From the NCBI GenBank assembly GCA_964422365.1, contig CAYRAV010000014.1, positions 1 through 53,725 of the forward strand: 53,725 bases of DNA. Reading direction: 5' to 3'. Source of the DNA: CAYRAV01 sp964422365 (lineage in GTDB: Bacteria; Bacillota; Clostridia; Lachnospirales; Lachnospiraceae). Below the pieces are notes generated by a model. The model was not told where the DNA came from and made no database searches. It saw only the letters and a program-made list of their open reading frames with translations. Below are positions 7,115 through 15,411 of this stretch, one piece after another (positions within the stretch are counted from its first letter, which is position 1; the number at the start of each line of letters is the position of its first letter). The position numbers were made by a program, and so were the translations under genes.

Positions 7115-8786
7115 ATACCTGACCTCCTGTTATCAGCTCTCTCAAAATGATTTCTATCTTTCCATCTTTCATTCTGGAATTAACATATTTTAACCAGTCT
7201 TTGCTTTTTTGGGGATAATCCATGTTTTCTGCAAAGCTGTGCCATCTGGTTTCTTTTCTTGCAAGTAGATGGGCAATGACTGTCCGGCTGACTACAAGCC
7301 GCTCCCTTAACTCATAAATTCTTAGAAGGTCATCCATATCTCTGGCAGATAGTCTGCTGCAAAGTTTCATTAGAGATTCTATTTTTTCATCAGCAAGTTT
7401 CAAACTGCTTTCATTATATTGATAATCTGTGGTAATGCCGCCTGCATACTGATCCATCACCTTTTGCATGGTTTCTTCTAACTGTTCTGTTGTTAATAAT
7501 GATTCCGGATTTTGCAGATAAGATTCATATTCTTGTTTTTTGCTTTTAGAAGAATCTTTCTCTGCTTCTTTATAACTGTTTTTTTTAATAAAGTCAAGAA
7601 CTGATTCTGCTGCGATTTCTCCTTCTGCAAGAGCACCTGTTACATATTTTTGCGGACATCCTCCTGCTACATCTCCTGCTGCAAACAATCCATGGATGGT
7701 TGTCTGTCTGTTGTTGTCTATCCAGTAACCACTGGCAGTATGTCCTCCTACAATGTATGGCTCAGTTCCTTCGATTTCTACATTCTGTTCTGATGGTCCC
7801 TTTCCCGATTCTAACCATTTCAACGTCTGGCTTGGTGCCATGTTCAGATATGCTTTGTATAAATCCTGCTCCTGTTCTTTTGTAATCTGCTTTGTTCTGA
7901 GATAACATGGACCTCTGCCCTCCCTGTTTTCTGTTACCGTTCCATACAATCTCTGGGAAGTGGTTAATCCATATTTTGTCTCATAAACTTCTCCTTGTGC
8001 ATTGATCTGTTTTGCTGATACCCCTTGTGCAATAGTACCAGTTGGTGCAATAGTATCTTTACATCTAAGAGCAATAAAACGCATTTCAAATGTTGTCATT
8101 TCTGCGCCTGCTAAAATTCCCATGGCATATCCTGCACCTGTATTAAATGGCGGATACCACATTTTATGCCTGGAAAACCCCGGATTATTGGGTCTGTATA
8201 AGCCTGCTGCACCTCCTGTGGCACAGATAACTGCATTTGCCTTTATATCATAAAATATTTTTTGGTTTAAGTCAAACCCATAAACACCTTTTATTCGATT
8301 ATTTTCCACGATATAATCTGTAATATTCACATGATTCAAAATAGTAACATTTTTTTGTCTCTTTACAGCTTTTGCTAAAATAGGTTTTATATTTTCTCCG
8401 TTGATTTTAATATTACGATTTCCACGCGTCACATACTTTCCATGCTGATCCTTTAAAATCACAAGTCCCAGTTTTTCCATAATCTCAGTCACATGATTCA
8501 ATCTTTCTGACATAGTCAAAAGCAAATCCTCTCTTACAATACCTTCTGCATCCTTTTTACAATAATCCACATAATCCTGCGGCACTTTTCCTTCTGTAAT
8601 ATATGCATTGATGGCATTTACACCGGCTGCCAGACAGCCGCTTCGTTTTATATTGGCTTTTTCTACAATTAAGACATTTATATCTGCCTGTTTTCCAAGA
8701 GTGATTCCCGCAAAACAGCCTGCTGTTCCTCCACCGATAATCAACACATCTGTTCTTATTTCTTTTGTTTCCATACAAGCCACCAT
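7098..8786 (-). CDS. Adenylylsulfate reductase alpha-type flavoprotein (AprA-like)
   Basis: An FAD enzyme of about 562 residues in the fumarate reductase/AprA family, predicted to reduce APS to sulfite and AMP. Visible features are the FAD motif IIGGGTAGC, the AprA-type IKRSGCLAAGVNAINAYI segment, the MRFIALR arginine region, the EGTEPYIVGGH active-site block with its histidine, and the second FAD block HGLFAAGDVAGG. It is somewhat shorter than sulfate-reducer AprA (~650). The start is uncertain: ATG at 8786 (AAAGGA close upstream) or 8774 (GGTGG). The adjacent AprB-like ferredoxin and cysDN make this the reductive step after sulfate activation. No CysH-type PAPS/APS reductase is visible. A generic fumarate reductase is the alternative, but context argues against it. 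Confidence 0.85.
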   Translation of the reverse strand: MVACMETKEIRTDVLIIGGGTAGCFAGITLGKQADINVLIVEKANIKRSGCLAAGVNAINAYITEGKVPQDYVDYCKKDAEGIVREDLLLTMSERLNHVTEIMEKLGLVILKDQHGKYVTRGNRNIKINGENIKPILAKAVKRQKNVTILNHVNITDYIVENNRIKGVYGFDLNQKIFYDIKANAVICATGGAAGLYRPNNPGFSRHKMWYPPFNTGAGYAMGILAGAEMTTFEMRFIALRCKDTIAPTGTIAQGVSAKQINAQGEVYETKYGLTTSQRLYGTVTENREGRGPCYLRTKQITKEQEQDLYKAYLNMAPSQTLKWLESGKGPSEQNVEIEGTEPYIVGGHTASGYWIDNNRQTTIHGLFAAGDVAGGCPQKYVTGALAEGEIAAESVLDFIKKNSYKEAEKDSSKSKKQEYESYLQNPESLLTTEQLEETMQKVMDQYAGGITTDYQYNESSLKLADEKIESLMKLCSRLSARDMDDLLRIYELRERLVVSRTVIAHLLARKETRWHSFAENMDYPQKSKDWLKYVNSRMKDGKIEIILRELITGGQVYEHTN

Positions 8787-8802
8787 TATTCCTTTCAAAT
8801 AT

Positions 8803-8832
8803 TGTTACAGCTCGTCCATCAAAGCTGTAACA
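8803..8832. promoter_or_regulatory. Perfect 10-bp inverted repeat in the AprA leader
   Basis: TGTTACAGCT (8803-8812) pairs exactly with AGCTGTAACA (8823-8832) around 10 nt. It lies 17-46 bp upstream of the AprA start at 8786, a position suited to an operator or a leader hairpin of the sulfur operon. A MITE-like element begins 38 bp further upstream. Confidence 0.4.
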
Positions 8833-8869
8833 CAGCAGGCTGTAGATCATCTATTCTTCATGGCAGTTC

Positions 8870-9041
8870 AGAGTGTGTTTGAAAATTGCTTGTTACAAGA
8901 TATGTGTCACAATTTGGACCAAATATACATACTTTATCGGACAAAGTCCGCCAGCCCGGATGGGCATGGATTGCGGTATGCCCGAATGGGTACGCAAAGT
9001 GGAGCGTGCAGATTGTGACAATGAATTTTCAAACACGCTCT
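8870..9041. mobile_element. MITE-like element, family 1 (172 bp)
   Basis: Terminal inverted repeats AGAGTGTGTTTGAAAATT (8870-8887) and AATTTTCAAACACGCTCT (9024-9041) bound a non-coding, strongly structured interior. The interior holds a hairpin core with CGGAC/GTCCG and GGGCAT/ATGCCC arms at 8936-8992. The same ends recur at 15214, 30400, 30990, 33806 and 40264. No transposase is present, so movement would need an enzyme encoded elsewhere. Short, TIR-bounded and repeated: this is what a MITE looks like, though target-site duplications are not clear here. Confidence 0.65.
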
Positions 9042-9717
9042 AGGCGTAAGCTTCTTTCACTTATAGCAGATTGTCTGTGGAGATGAATATCCTCTTCTAC
9101 TTAAAGACTCTATATATAAGAATACTCAACTTTCTACCCTACTGCAACACTTTTTTCTTTCCGCCCATATTTTGCCACAATTATATTATAAGCAATTCAG
9201 CCCAATCCATTCATAAAGTGCTTTCCTTGCTTACATAATCCGAACTATTGTCTGCTCTTTGCTCTATCATTACCTATATATCATATTATTTCCATAGGTT
9301 TTATTCTATATCATTTAATATTATTTGTCAAGAAGAAATTTTTAATTTTATGCAACAATAATATTACTATTTGTAACAGTTCAATCATGTAGAAATAGTA
9401 ATGCAATCCACACACTCCGTTCTGCATGCGTACTTATATATACAATATCCATGACGTCTACCATCTTAAAATGTGAGGCAAGGCAAAAGACATGGCTGAT
9501 GGCAAAACCAGATGTGGAATTTACAAGGACAGCAAAACAACCCACATGCCAAAACAGCTGGCAGGGAAAGTGCCAGCTGTTTTAGCATGTGTATCATAAC
9601 AATGATTCTAATATCCTATTATGATGCCTGAAAATCCTATTTCATTGTACTGCTTTCTTATAATCAACAATTAGGATCTGTGTTGTTTCATGAATTTATT
9701 ACTGTCCTAATAACAGA
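9042..9717. other. Gene-free stretch between sulfur operon and copper operon
   Basis: About 680 bp with no convincing reading frame on either strand. It is AT-rich around 9280-9400. It holds a single end of repeat family 2 (TGTAACAGTTCAATCATG at about 9372) and the strong hairpin at 9543-9591 listed separately. It may carry the 3' region of the copA transcript. Confidence 0.5.
9543..9591 (-). terminator. Long 21-bp hairpin downstream of copA
   Basis: Positions 9543-9563 and 9571-9591 pair over 21 bp with a single mismatch (CACATGC, AAAACAGCTGGCA arms) and a 7-nt loop. It lies about 125 bp past the copA stop. On the minus transcript it is followed by GGGTTGTTTTGC, a weak T tract. It is either the copA terminator or a structured small RNA. 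Confidence 0.5.
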
Positions 9718-12246
9718 TTACTGTACAGCTATCACTGTATAATCCTGTTCTTCCACTGTCCTTTTTAATACCTCATCTGAAATATTTTCATTCAATGTTA
9801 CAACTGCAGTGCCTGCCTCATGATTTACCACTGCTTCTGCTACTTCTGGAAGTGCCTCTAAACATTTTTTTACTCTCGCTTCACAATGTCCACACATCAT
9901 ACCTTCAATTTTCATTGTTTTCTCCATTTTCTTGGCCTCAACTTTCTTTTTTGTTTTTGATTTAATTTTTTTATCTTTACCTGTATCATGAATATGGAAC
10001 AGGTTAAGCCTCAATGCATTTGTGACTACACAGAAACTGGACAGGCTCATAGCTGCTGCCCCAAACATTGGATTTAGCTGCCATCCAAATATTGGTATCC
10101 ATACTCCTGCTGCCAGCGGGATTCCTACTACATTATAGAAAAATGCCCAGAATAGATTTTCATGGATGTTTTTTAGCGTTGCACGGCTTAGGCGAATAGC
10201 AGCAGGTACATCACTTAACCTGCTTTTCATTAGTACCACATCTGCTGCATCAATGGCAATATCTGTACCTGCACCAATGGCAATACCAATATCTGCCCTT
10301 GTTAGTGCTGGCGCATCATTGATGCCATCTCCTACCATAGCAGTTTTTCCCTGCTCCATTAGAGAACGAATGACATTTTCTTTTCCTTCTGGCAGCACGC
10401 CTGCAATCACTTCATCTACACCTGCCTGCTTACCAATGGCATTTGCCGTCCGTTCATTGTCACCAGTAAGCATAACAACATGAATTCCCATGTTCTGCAA
10501 CTCTTTTACTGCCTGAGGGCTGTCTTCTTTTATTACATCTGCTACTGCAATCATTCCAATGAGTTTTTCCTCTTTTGCAAAAAATAATGGTGTCTTTCCG
10601 TCTTCTGCCAGTTTATCTGCCCGTCTTTTCATCTGTTCAGAAATTGTTGTATGGCTGCTGATAAATTTTACATTCCCTCCCATCAAAGAACTTCCTTCAC
10701 AGACAGCTGACAATCCGTTTCCCGGAAGTGCCATAAAATCACTTACTTCTGCTTCTGTTACATTTCTTTCTTTTCCATAATCTAAAATGGCTCTTGCCAA
10801 TGGATGTTCACTCTTTCTTTCCAATGCATAAGCATAAAACAGTAAATCCTCCTCCAAGATACCCTCTGCTGCTACCACATCTGTTACTTTTGGCTCTCCA
10901 TTTGTAATGGTTCCAGTTTTATCTAATGCCACAATCTCTATCTTTCCTGCTTCCTCTAGGGATACTGCTGTCTTAAACATAATTCCGTTTTTCGCACCCA
11001 TACCATTTCCTACCATAATAGCGACCGGAGTTGCCAGCCCTAATGCACAGGGACAGCTGATTACCAGTACAGAAATTCCTCGTGCCAATGCAAAACCGAT
11101 ACTTTGTCCTGCTGCCAGCCATACAATCATAGTAAGCACTGCAATTATAATAACAGCTGGCACAAACACACCAGACACTTTATCTGCTACTTTGGCAATA
11201 GGGGCTTTCGTTGCTGCTGCGTTACTTACCAGTTGAATAATCTGGGATAGTGTAGTATCTTCTCCTACTCTTACAGCCCTGCATTTGATAAAACCTGACT
11301 GATTGATTGTAGCTGCCGAAACCTGATCACCTTCTGCTTTGTCTATGGGTATGCTCTCTCCAGTGAGGGCAGATTCATTTACTGCACTGTTTCCTTCTAT
11401 AATTACTCCATCTACCGGAATATTTTCTCCCGGGCGAACGACGAATATATCTCCCTTATTTACCTGGTCAATGGAAATCTCTGTTTCCACTCCATCCTTT
11501 AGAACCGTTGCTGTCTTAGGTGCTAATTTCATCAGGCTTTTTAAGGCATCTGTTGTCCTTCCCTTTGACATTGCTTCTAACATTTTCCCTACTGTAATCA
11601 ACGCAAGTATCATGGCAGCAGATTCAAAATAAAACTCATGCATATATCCCATAACGCCTGCCATATCTCCCTTTACCTGTGCATCTGTCATGGCAAACAG
11701 TGCATAGGTACTGTATACAAAAGCAGCACCAGCTCCCAATGCTACAAGGGTATCCATGTTTGGTGCTCTATGAAGCAGGCTTTTTATTCCACTGATGAAG
11801 AATTTCTGGTTGATTACCATAATGATTACTGTCAATAGCAATTGTATCAATCCCATTGCAACATGGTTATCCTCTAAAAATACCGGAACGGGCCAGTTCC
11901 ACATCATATGCCCCATAGAAAAATACATCAGCACAATTAAAAATCCGATTGATGCCCATAAACGCTTTCTTAAAACAGGTGTCTCTCTGTCTTTTAATAA
12001 CGCTTCTCCACCTTCACTGTCCGAAACTGTCCTGCTCTTTGAGAAACCACTTTTCTTTGCCGCACCATACCCTGCTTCTTCTACTGCTTTTATAATATCT
12101 GTCCCTTCTGCTGTACCTTCCACTCCCATAGAATTTGTCAGAAGACTTACAGAACACGACGTTACTCCGGGTACTTTCGATACTGCCTTTTCTACACGGG
12201 CACTGCAGGCAGCACAACTCATTCCTGTCACTGTATACTGTTCCAT
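9718..12246 (-). CDS. copA: Copper-exporting P1B-type ATPase with N- and C-terminal metal-binding domains
   Basis: An 842-residue Cu(I)-translocating P-type ATPase of the cytoplasmic membrane. Order: heavy-metal-associated domain with TGMSCAACSARV (8-19), membrane helices, TGES actuator loop, the SCPCALG ion-binding helix that defines Cu(I) pumps, DKTGT phosphorylation site, SEHPLA (HP motif) and GDGINDAPAL hinge. After the last helices comes a Lys-rich linker (KDKKIKSKTKKKVEAKK) and a second HMA domain with EGMMCGHCEARV near residue 785. A C-terminal HMA is unusual; it looks like a CopZ chaperone fused to the pump, and no separate CopZ is seen. RBS AGGAGGT precedes 12246. It is expected to be induced by copper through CsoR encoded upstream. 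Confidence 0.95.
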   Translation of the reverse strand: MEQYTVTGMSCAACSARVEKAVSKVPGVTSCSVSLLTNSMGVEGTAEGTDIIKAVEEAGYGAAKKSGFSKSRTVSDSEGGEALLKDRETPVLRKRLWASIGFLIVLMYFSMGHMMWNWPVPVFLEDNHVAMGLIQLLLTVIIMVINQKFFISGIKSLLHRAPNMDTLVALGAGAAFVYSTYALFAMTDAQVKGDMAGVMGYMHEFYFESAAMILALITVGKMLEAMSKGRTTDALKSLMKLAPKTATVLKDGVETEISIDQVNKGDIFVVRPGENIPVDGVIIEGNSAVNESALTGESIPIDKAEGDQVSAATINQSGFIKCRAVRVGEDTTLSQIIQLVSNAAATKAPIAKVADKVSGVFVPAVIIIAVLTMIVWLAAGQSIGFALARGISVLVISCPCALGLATPVAIMVGNGMGAKNGIMFKTAVSLEEAGKIEIVALDKTGTITNGEPKVTDVVAAEGILEEDLLFYAYALERKSEHPLARAILDYGKERNVTEAEVSDFMALPGNGLSAVCEGSSLMGGNVKFISSHTTISEQMKRRADKLAEDGKTPLFFAKEEKLIGMIAVADVIKEDSPQAVKELQNMGIHVVMLTGDNERTANAIGKQAGVDEVIAGVLPEGKENVIRSLMEQGKTAMVGDGINDAPALTRADIGIAIGAGTDIAIDAADVVLMKSRLSDVPAAIRLSRATLKNIHENLFWAFFYNVVGIPLAAGVWIPIFGWQLNPMFGAAAMSLSSFCVVTNALRLNLFHIHDTGKDKKIKSKTKKKVEAKKMEKTMKIEGMMCGHCEARVKKCLEALPEVAEAVVNHEAGTAVVTLNENISDEVLKRTVEEQDYTVIAVQ

Positions 12247-12299
12247 TTTTTGCGATACCTCCTTTATTATTGTTTTTACAAATTATTATCTAAACTCCC

Positions 12300-12449
12300 C
12301 TATATAAAATGCTTTTCTACTCTGTTTTTACAGTTCTCACAACGGGCACTTCCATGTAAATAATCTTTTCCGCAATTTTCTTCCCTTGTAAATTTTTTCC
12401 CAAGTTTTGACTCTCCTCCGCCATAGCAGCCCCTCCCCCAATGTTTCAA
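12300..12449 (-). CDS. Small Cys-rich protein between csoR and copA
   Basis: A 49-residue frame that fills the csoR-copA gap. It reads GRGCYGGGESKLGKKF, then REENCGKDYLHGSARCENC, then KNRVEKHFI. Four cysteines (C8, C26, C37, C40, the last two as CENC) and a histidine suggest a metal-binding knuckle. The start is probably TTG at 12449 after AAAGAG, 72 bp after csoR; the copA start is 53 bp further on. A competing ATG frame (12424, 35 codons) has a good GGGGGAGGGG site but encodes no cysteines and looks random. The conserved-looking Cys pattern and copper context favour the TTG frame. It could be a small copper carrier or sensor. I do not recognise a named family. Confidence 0.5.
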   Translation of the reverse strand: MKHWGRGCYGGGESKLGKKFTREENCGKDYLHGSARCENCKNRVEKHFI

Positions 12450-12521
12450 ACTGCTCTTTACAGACAAAAAACAAGTAAAATTAAAATGAGTATAATGATA
12501 ATATCCCCATTTTTGCTGCCT

Positions 12522-12827
12522 CTATTTCATTAATTTTGGTAATATTGCCACTAATTCATCTACCGTTTCCTCTTTGCCATCACGAATATCCTGTGTCACA
12601 CAGGTTTTAATGTGACTGGCAAGAAGCACTTTATTAAAACTATTCAGTGCAGCATTGGCTGCAGCCACCTGCATTAATATATCTGTACAATACACATCTT
12701 TCTCCACCATACCCTTAATCCCCCGAATCTGCCCTTCGATTCGATTTAAGCGGTGAATCAAATCTTTATATTCCTTTTCTGAACGTTCTTTTGTCTTATG
12801 GCAACAACATTGTTTTTCCTCACTCAT
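12522..12827 (-). CDS. csoR: Copper-sensing repressor CsoR
   Basis: A ~101-residue helical repressor of the CsoR/RcnR family. The Cu(I) ligands are present in order: Cys in DVYCTDIL, His and Cys in ASHIKTC. The family block YKDLIHRLNRIEGQIRGIKGMVE is intact. It has an extra N-terminal CCCH motif. I place the start at ATG 12827 after GGAAGA; the longer frame to 12899 lies in the promoter region. The TATACCC/GGGTATA operator lies just upstream, so the gene is autoregulated and copper released from CopA-type stress would derepress csoR, the small Cys-rich gene and copA together. Confidence 0.92.
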   Translation of the reverse strand: MSEEKQCCCHKTKERSEKEYKDLIHRLNRIEGQIRGIKGMVEKDVYCTDILMQVAAANAALNSFNKVLLASHIKTCVTQDIRDGKEETVDELVAILPKLMK

Positions 12828-12858
12828 GGATGTATCTTCCTTTCTTTTATTGGTATTA

Positions 12859-12877
12859 TATACCCTATAGGGGTATA
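12859..12877. promoter_or_regulatory. CsoR operator
   Basis: TATACCC (12859-12865) and GGGTATA (12871-12877) form a near-perfect palindrome 32 bp upstream of the csoR start. It matches the known G/C-tract-flanked-by-TAT operator form of CsoR proteins and overlaps the expected promoter, so CsoR would block transcription of the copper operon. Confidence 0.85.
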
Positions 12878-12927
12878 TTGCAAGAAGAATTTTTCTCAAT
12901 ATATATATCAGACATATTTAAATTTTG

Positions 12928-13028
12928 GTAACAGTTCAGCTATGCCATTCATACCTTATTTCCAGTGTAAAGCACATCAATTGTGGTATGCCGAATGGAT
13001 ATCATTTCCCAAAATGTACATTATTACT
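12928..13028. repeat. Partial copy of small repeat family 2
   Basis: It begins GTAACAGTTCAGCTATGCC, continues with TCATACCTTATTTCC and GTGGTATGCCGAATGG, and ends near a TAATGTACATT-like stretch that also occurs in the full copy at 34341-34526 in inverse orientation. It lacks the second terminal repeat, so it is a truncated copy. It fills the gap between csoR and the decaying ABC locus. Confidence 0.45.
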
Positions 13029-13048
13029 AAGAAATTTACAACACAGAA

Positions 13049-13705
13049 CTATTGTCTATTTTTTAGGATTGCACTTTTAGGCATAATAGAAAAAATACAA
13101 TAGACTCCTGCTGCTGCAATCACAAACGCAGGATACACTATATGAATCACTGTCACTCCCTTGTGCCAGACAACAAATGGCAGCTGCAGCACATATAAAA
13201 TAATCAGTCTTTTATATAATATTTTCCATAGATAAGATAGTCTTACTTTAAAAATATCCCCTGGACTTACAGGAAAATTTTTCAACAACTGATAAATCGA
13301 TATTGACTGCATTTCTTCATATATTGTCATATAAATCCCCATGTGCATCCCTATTGCAAACAAATAAAAACATGCCATTGTCAAATGCATGATTTGCCAG
13401 CTGTTTTCGTCACAGAGTACCACAACCATTATACTTGCCAGAAATTCAAAAAAATACGCTCCCATTCTTCTCATTAAAATAGTATCACTCTCCATCTTCA
13501 TCCATTTTTTATCGAATTCTCTCACTCTGTCCATTTCATTTCTGTCTCCATATTTTTTACCCCTGCCTGCTTTTTCATTTTCTATGTTCTTTTTTATTCT
13601 ATGCACCCCTTCACCCGCTATATTTTCCCTTACTTCATTTCTAATACCATCTTCCATATTATCTTCCATTCCTACTGCTCCTATCTTCTGTTCTCCATTT
13701 ACCAT
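13049..13705 (-). CDS. Membrane subunit of a decaying ABC transporter
   Basis: A 218-residue protein with a charged N-terminal ~75 residues and about four hydrophobic segments (around LASIMVVVL, MACFYLFAIGMHMGIYM, RLIILYVLQLPFVVW and VYPAFVIAAAGVYCIF). The start overlaps the stop of the preceding ATPase frame (ATGGTAA), so it was once translated by coupling to it. It resembles no named family I can defend; a small ABC-2-like permease is the best reading from context. Because the ATPase upstream has lost its start, this gene may no longer be properly expressed. The charged N-terminus could be a degenerated or misread region. Confidence 0.5.
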   Translation of the reverse strand: MVNGEQKIGAVGMEDNMEDGIRNEVRENIAGEGVHRIKKNIENEKAGRGKKYGDRNEMDRVREFDKKWMKMESDTILMRRMGAYFFEFLASIMVVVLCDENSWQIMHLTMACFYLFAIGMHMGIYMTIYEEMQSISIYQLLKNFPVSPGDIFKVRLSYLWKILYKRLIILYVLQLPFVVWHKGVTVIHIVYPAFVIAAAGVYCIFSIMPKSAILKNRQ

Positions 13706-14256
13706 CTATTCTCACCAAAATTCTCCTGAAAAGAAATCATTTTTCCCTGTTCTAATCTGCAGATATAGTCCATATTTTTGTCTATGTCGGATTGTATGTG
13801 AGTGGTCATTATGATAGTTGCGTCCTCTGTTAAAATCTGCCGCAATACATGATAAAATTCCCTTCGAAATACAGGATCCATTCCTGCTGTTGCCTCATCT
13901 AATAAATACAGGCTTGCATGATGTGCTCTTGCAAAGGCGATTTGAAAACGGATGAATTGCCCTCTCGACATGGCACCTACCATTTTTCCGCATCCTATGT
14001 CCATTTCTTTCATATAGGTTTTAAATATTTCCTTGTCCATTTTGTCATAAAATCCGCCTAACAGTTCAACATTTTCCAGAGCTGATCTTTTGTTAAAGAA
14101 TCTATTATCGTCTGCAATATAAGCACATTTTTCTAAAAACCACTCTTTTTCTTTCCGGATATCCATTCCCTGAAAATAGATCTCCCCTTTATCATCTGGC
14201 TGTCTTTCCATCACAGACTTTAAAAGCGTTGTTTTTCCTGCACCATTTCTATAATA
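13699..14256 (-). pseudogene. ABC transporter ATPase missing its N-terminus
   Basis: The frame encodes the Walker A NGAGKTTLLKS (from 14247), the signature-like MSRGQFIRFQIAFARA, the Walker B LYLLDEATAGMDP and the H-loop TTHIQ. The ~35 residues that normally precede Walker A are gone: the frame is blocked by a TGA at 14257-14259, and the region is occupied by the end of the GntR gene in another frame. The only start codons (GTG 14214 and the next ATG) lie after Walker A, so a working ATPase cannot be made. It looks like a deletion of the intergenic region plus both gene ends. Confidence 0.75.
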
Positions 14257-14591
14257 TCACTCTTTGGCAGCCCTGCAGCCCTACATTCACCTAAGACCTC
14301 TGAAAGTCTTTCCTCTAACATCATTAGCTGTTTTTCTTTTAAATAGTCCTGATTATATTCACATACATAAAACCCCTTTCCAGCAACAGACCGTATCAGA
14401 CCCTCTTTTTCTAATTCTTCATAAGCTCTTTTTGTTGTTATCACACTGACCTGCAGATCGTTTGCAAGCATACGGATAGAGGGAAGAGCTTCTCCTGCTT
14501 TTAACTCTCCCGTTACAATGGCATTTTTCAATTGATTGACGATCTGCTCATAAATTGCCAATGTTCCCTGCGTTTTTATTACAATTTCCAT
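14220..14591 (-). CDS. GntR-family regulator (YtrA subfamily), altered C-terminus
   Basis: A 123-residue YtrA-type GntR protein: an N-terminal winged helix (YEQIVNQLKNAIVTGEL, ALPSIRMLANDLQVSVITTKRAYEELEKEGLI, GKGFYV) and a short helical tail for dimerisation (MMLEERLSEVLGECRAAGLPKSDIIEMV). These regulators typically repress a linked ABC transporter. The last five or so residues (QEKQRF) are read from the Walker A coding DNA of the neighbouring ATPase in another frame, so the natural C-terminus was lost in a deletion. DNA binding should be intact. The start at 14591 has AGAGGAG upstream. Confidence 0.85.
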   Translation of the reverse strand: MEIVIKTQGTLAIYEQIVNQLKNAIVTGELKAGEALPSIRMLANDLQVSVITTKRAYEELEKEGLIRSVAGKGFYVCEYNQDYLKEKQLMMLEERLSEVLGECRAAGLPKSDIIEMVQEKQRF

Positions 14592-14626
14592 ACTTGTCTC
14601 CTCTTACTTTTATATTAAGAAACTGT

Positions 14627-15127
14627 TCATTTTTTCTTTTCGTTTACCACATATATCTGTTCATAATCCATTGCCCTTTCCATAAAAGTGTTCCACTCTC
14701 TTTTTATAAAACACACACATAAGATCATTTGTATTACATAATATATAACACTAACCATCCTCTCCCATAACTGAAAGTTTTCCATTCCTCCCTTAAAAAT
14801 CCAGCAGCTAAGCAAACAGGAACAAAGTGCAATCTGATAACCAAGATCCGTCTCATCAGTTCGTAAACCTGCTATGATATTTAGCAATGTTACTGCTCCT
14901 AAAAATATAACTGCATTTTCAATGGTAATACACTTTGTACACACTCTGATGCCTGTTACTACAATATGCATTGATGTAAATATTCCAAATTTTAAAGCAA
15001 AGGATGTAAGCACATACTTTTCTTTATCTTTTTTCTCTAAAGGAGCCAAAAACATTGGCTTAGACAACCTATTTGGATACATAACAGAAAGTAAAATCTG
15101 AAGTATTAATATCAATATTTGAGATTT
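14627..15127 (-). pseudogene. N-terminally truncated ABC permease-like membrane protein
   Basis: About 165 residues with four to five hydrophobic segments (LQILLSVMYPN, FGIFTSMHIVVTG, AVIFLGAVTLLNIIAG, LCSCLLSCWIF, VIYYVIQMILCVCFI). The frame opens straight after a TGA at 15128-15130, has no ATG, and uses only a TTG (15115) without a ribosome binding site; a fragment of repeat family 1 lies about 75 bp further upstream. It reads like the interior and C-terminus of a transporter membrane subunit (the phrase SKPMFLAPLEKKDKEKY separates helices). It precedes the GntR gene and belongs to the same eroded locus. Confidence 0.5.
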
Positions 15128-15199
15128 TCAAAGTATCTGAAAGTGGAATTTGATATGATGATGTGCTTTTAGACCTGTTAAATCATACAGATATGATGA

Positions 15200-15262
15200 T
15201 TCAAACACGCTTTAGAGCGTGTTTGAAAATTGCTTGTTACAAGATGTGCGTCACAATTTGTG
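15200..15262. repeat. Fragments of MITE-like family 1, back to back
   Basis: A right end (TTCAAACACGCTTTA, 15200-15214) meets a left end (AGAGCGTGTTTGAAAATTG from 15214) followed by the family interior TTGTTACAAGATGTG and GTCACAATTTGTG. No matching right end is evident before the next gene. The rest of the 284-bp gap to 15411 has no gene. Confidence 0.5.
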
Positions 15263-15411
15263 GGGGATTTGTTCCAAATTCATGAGGTGCAGCGGGCTGC
15301 ATTGAATGAACCAGCCACCACATAGACATAACAAAATAACATTCTATATGATGGCCCAAAACTGCTTACAAAAATAAATATTACAGAATCCCCATCAACA
15401 ATCCAATTTTT

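Noticed and set aside
13049..13705. DNA-binding or toxin role for the charged N-terminus of this membrane protein
   Set aside because: The composition is simple Lys/Glu/Arg/Asn-rich sequence without any motif; context favours a transporter remnant.
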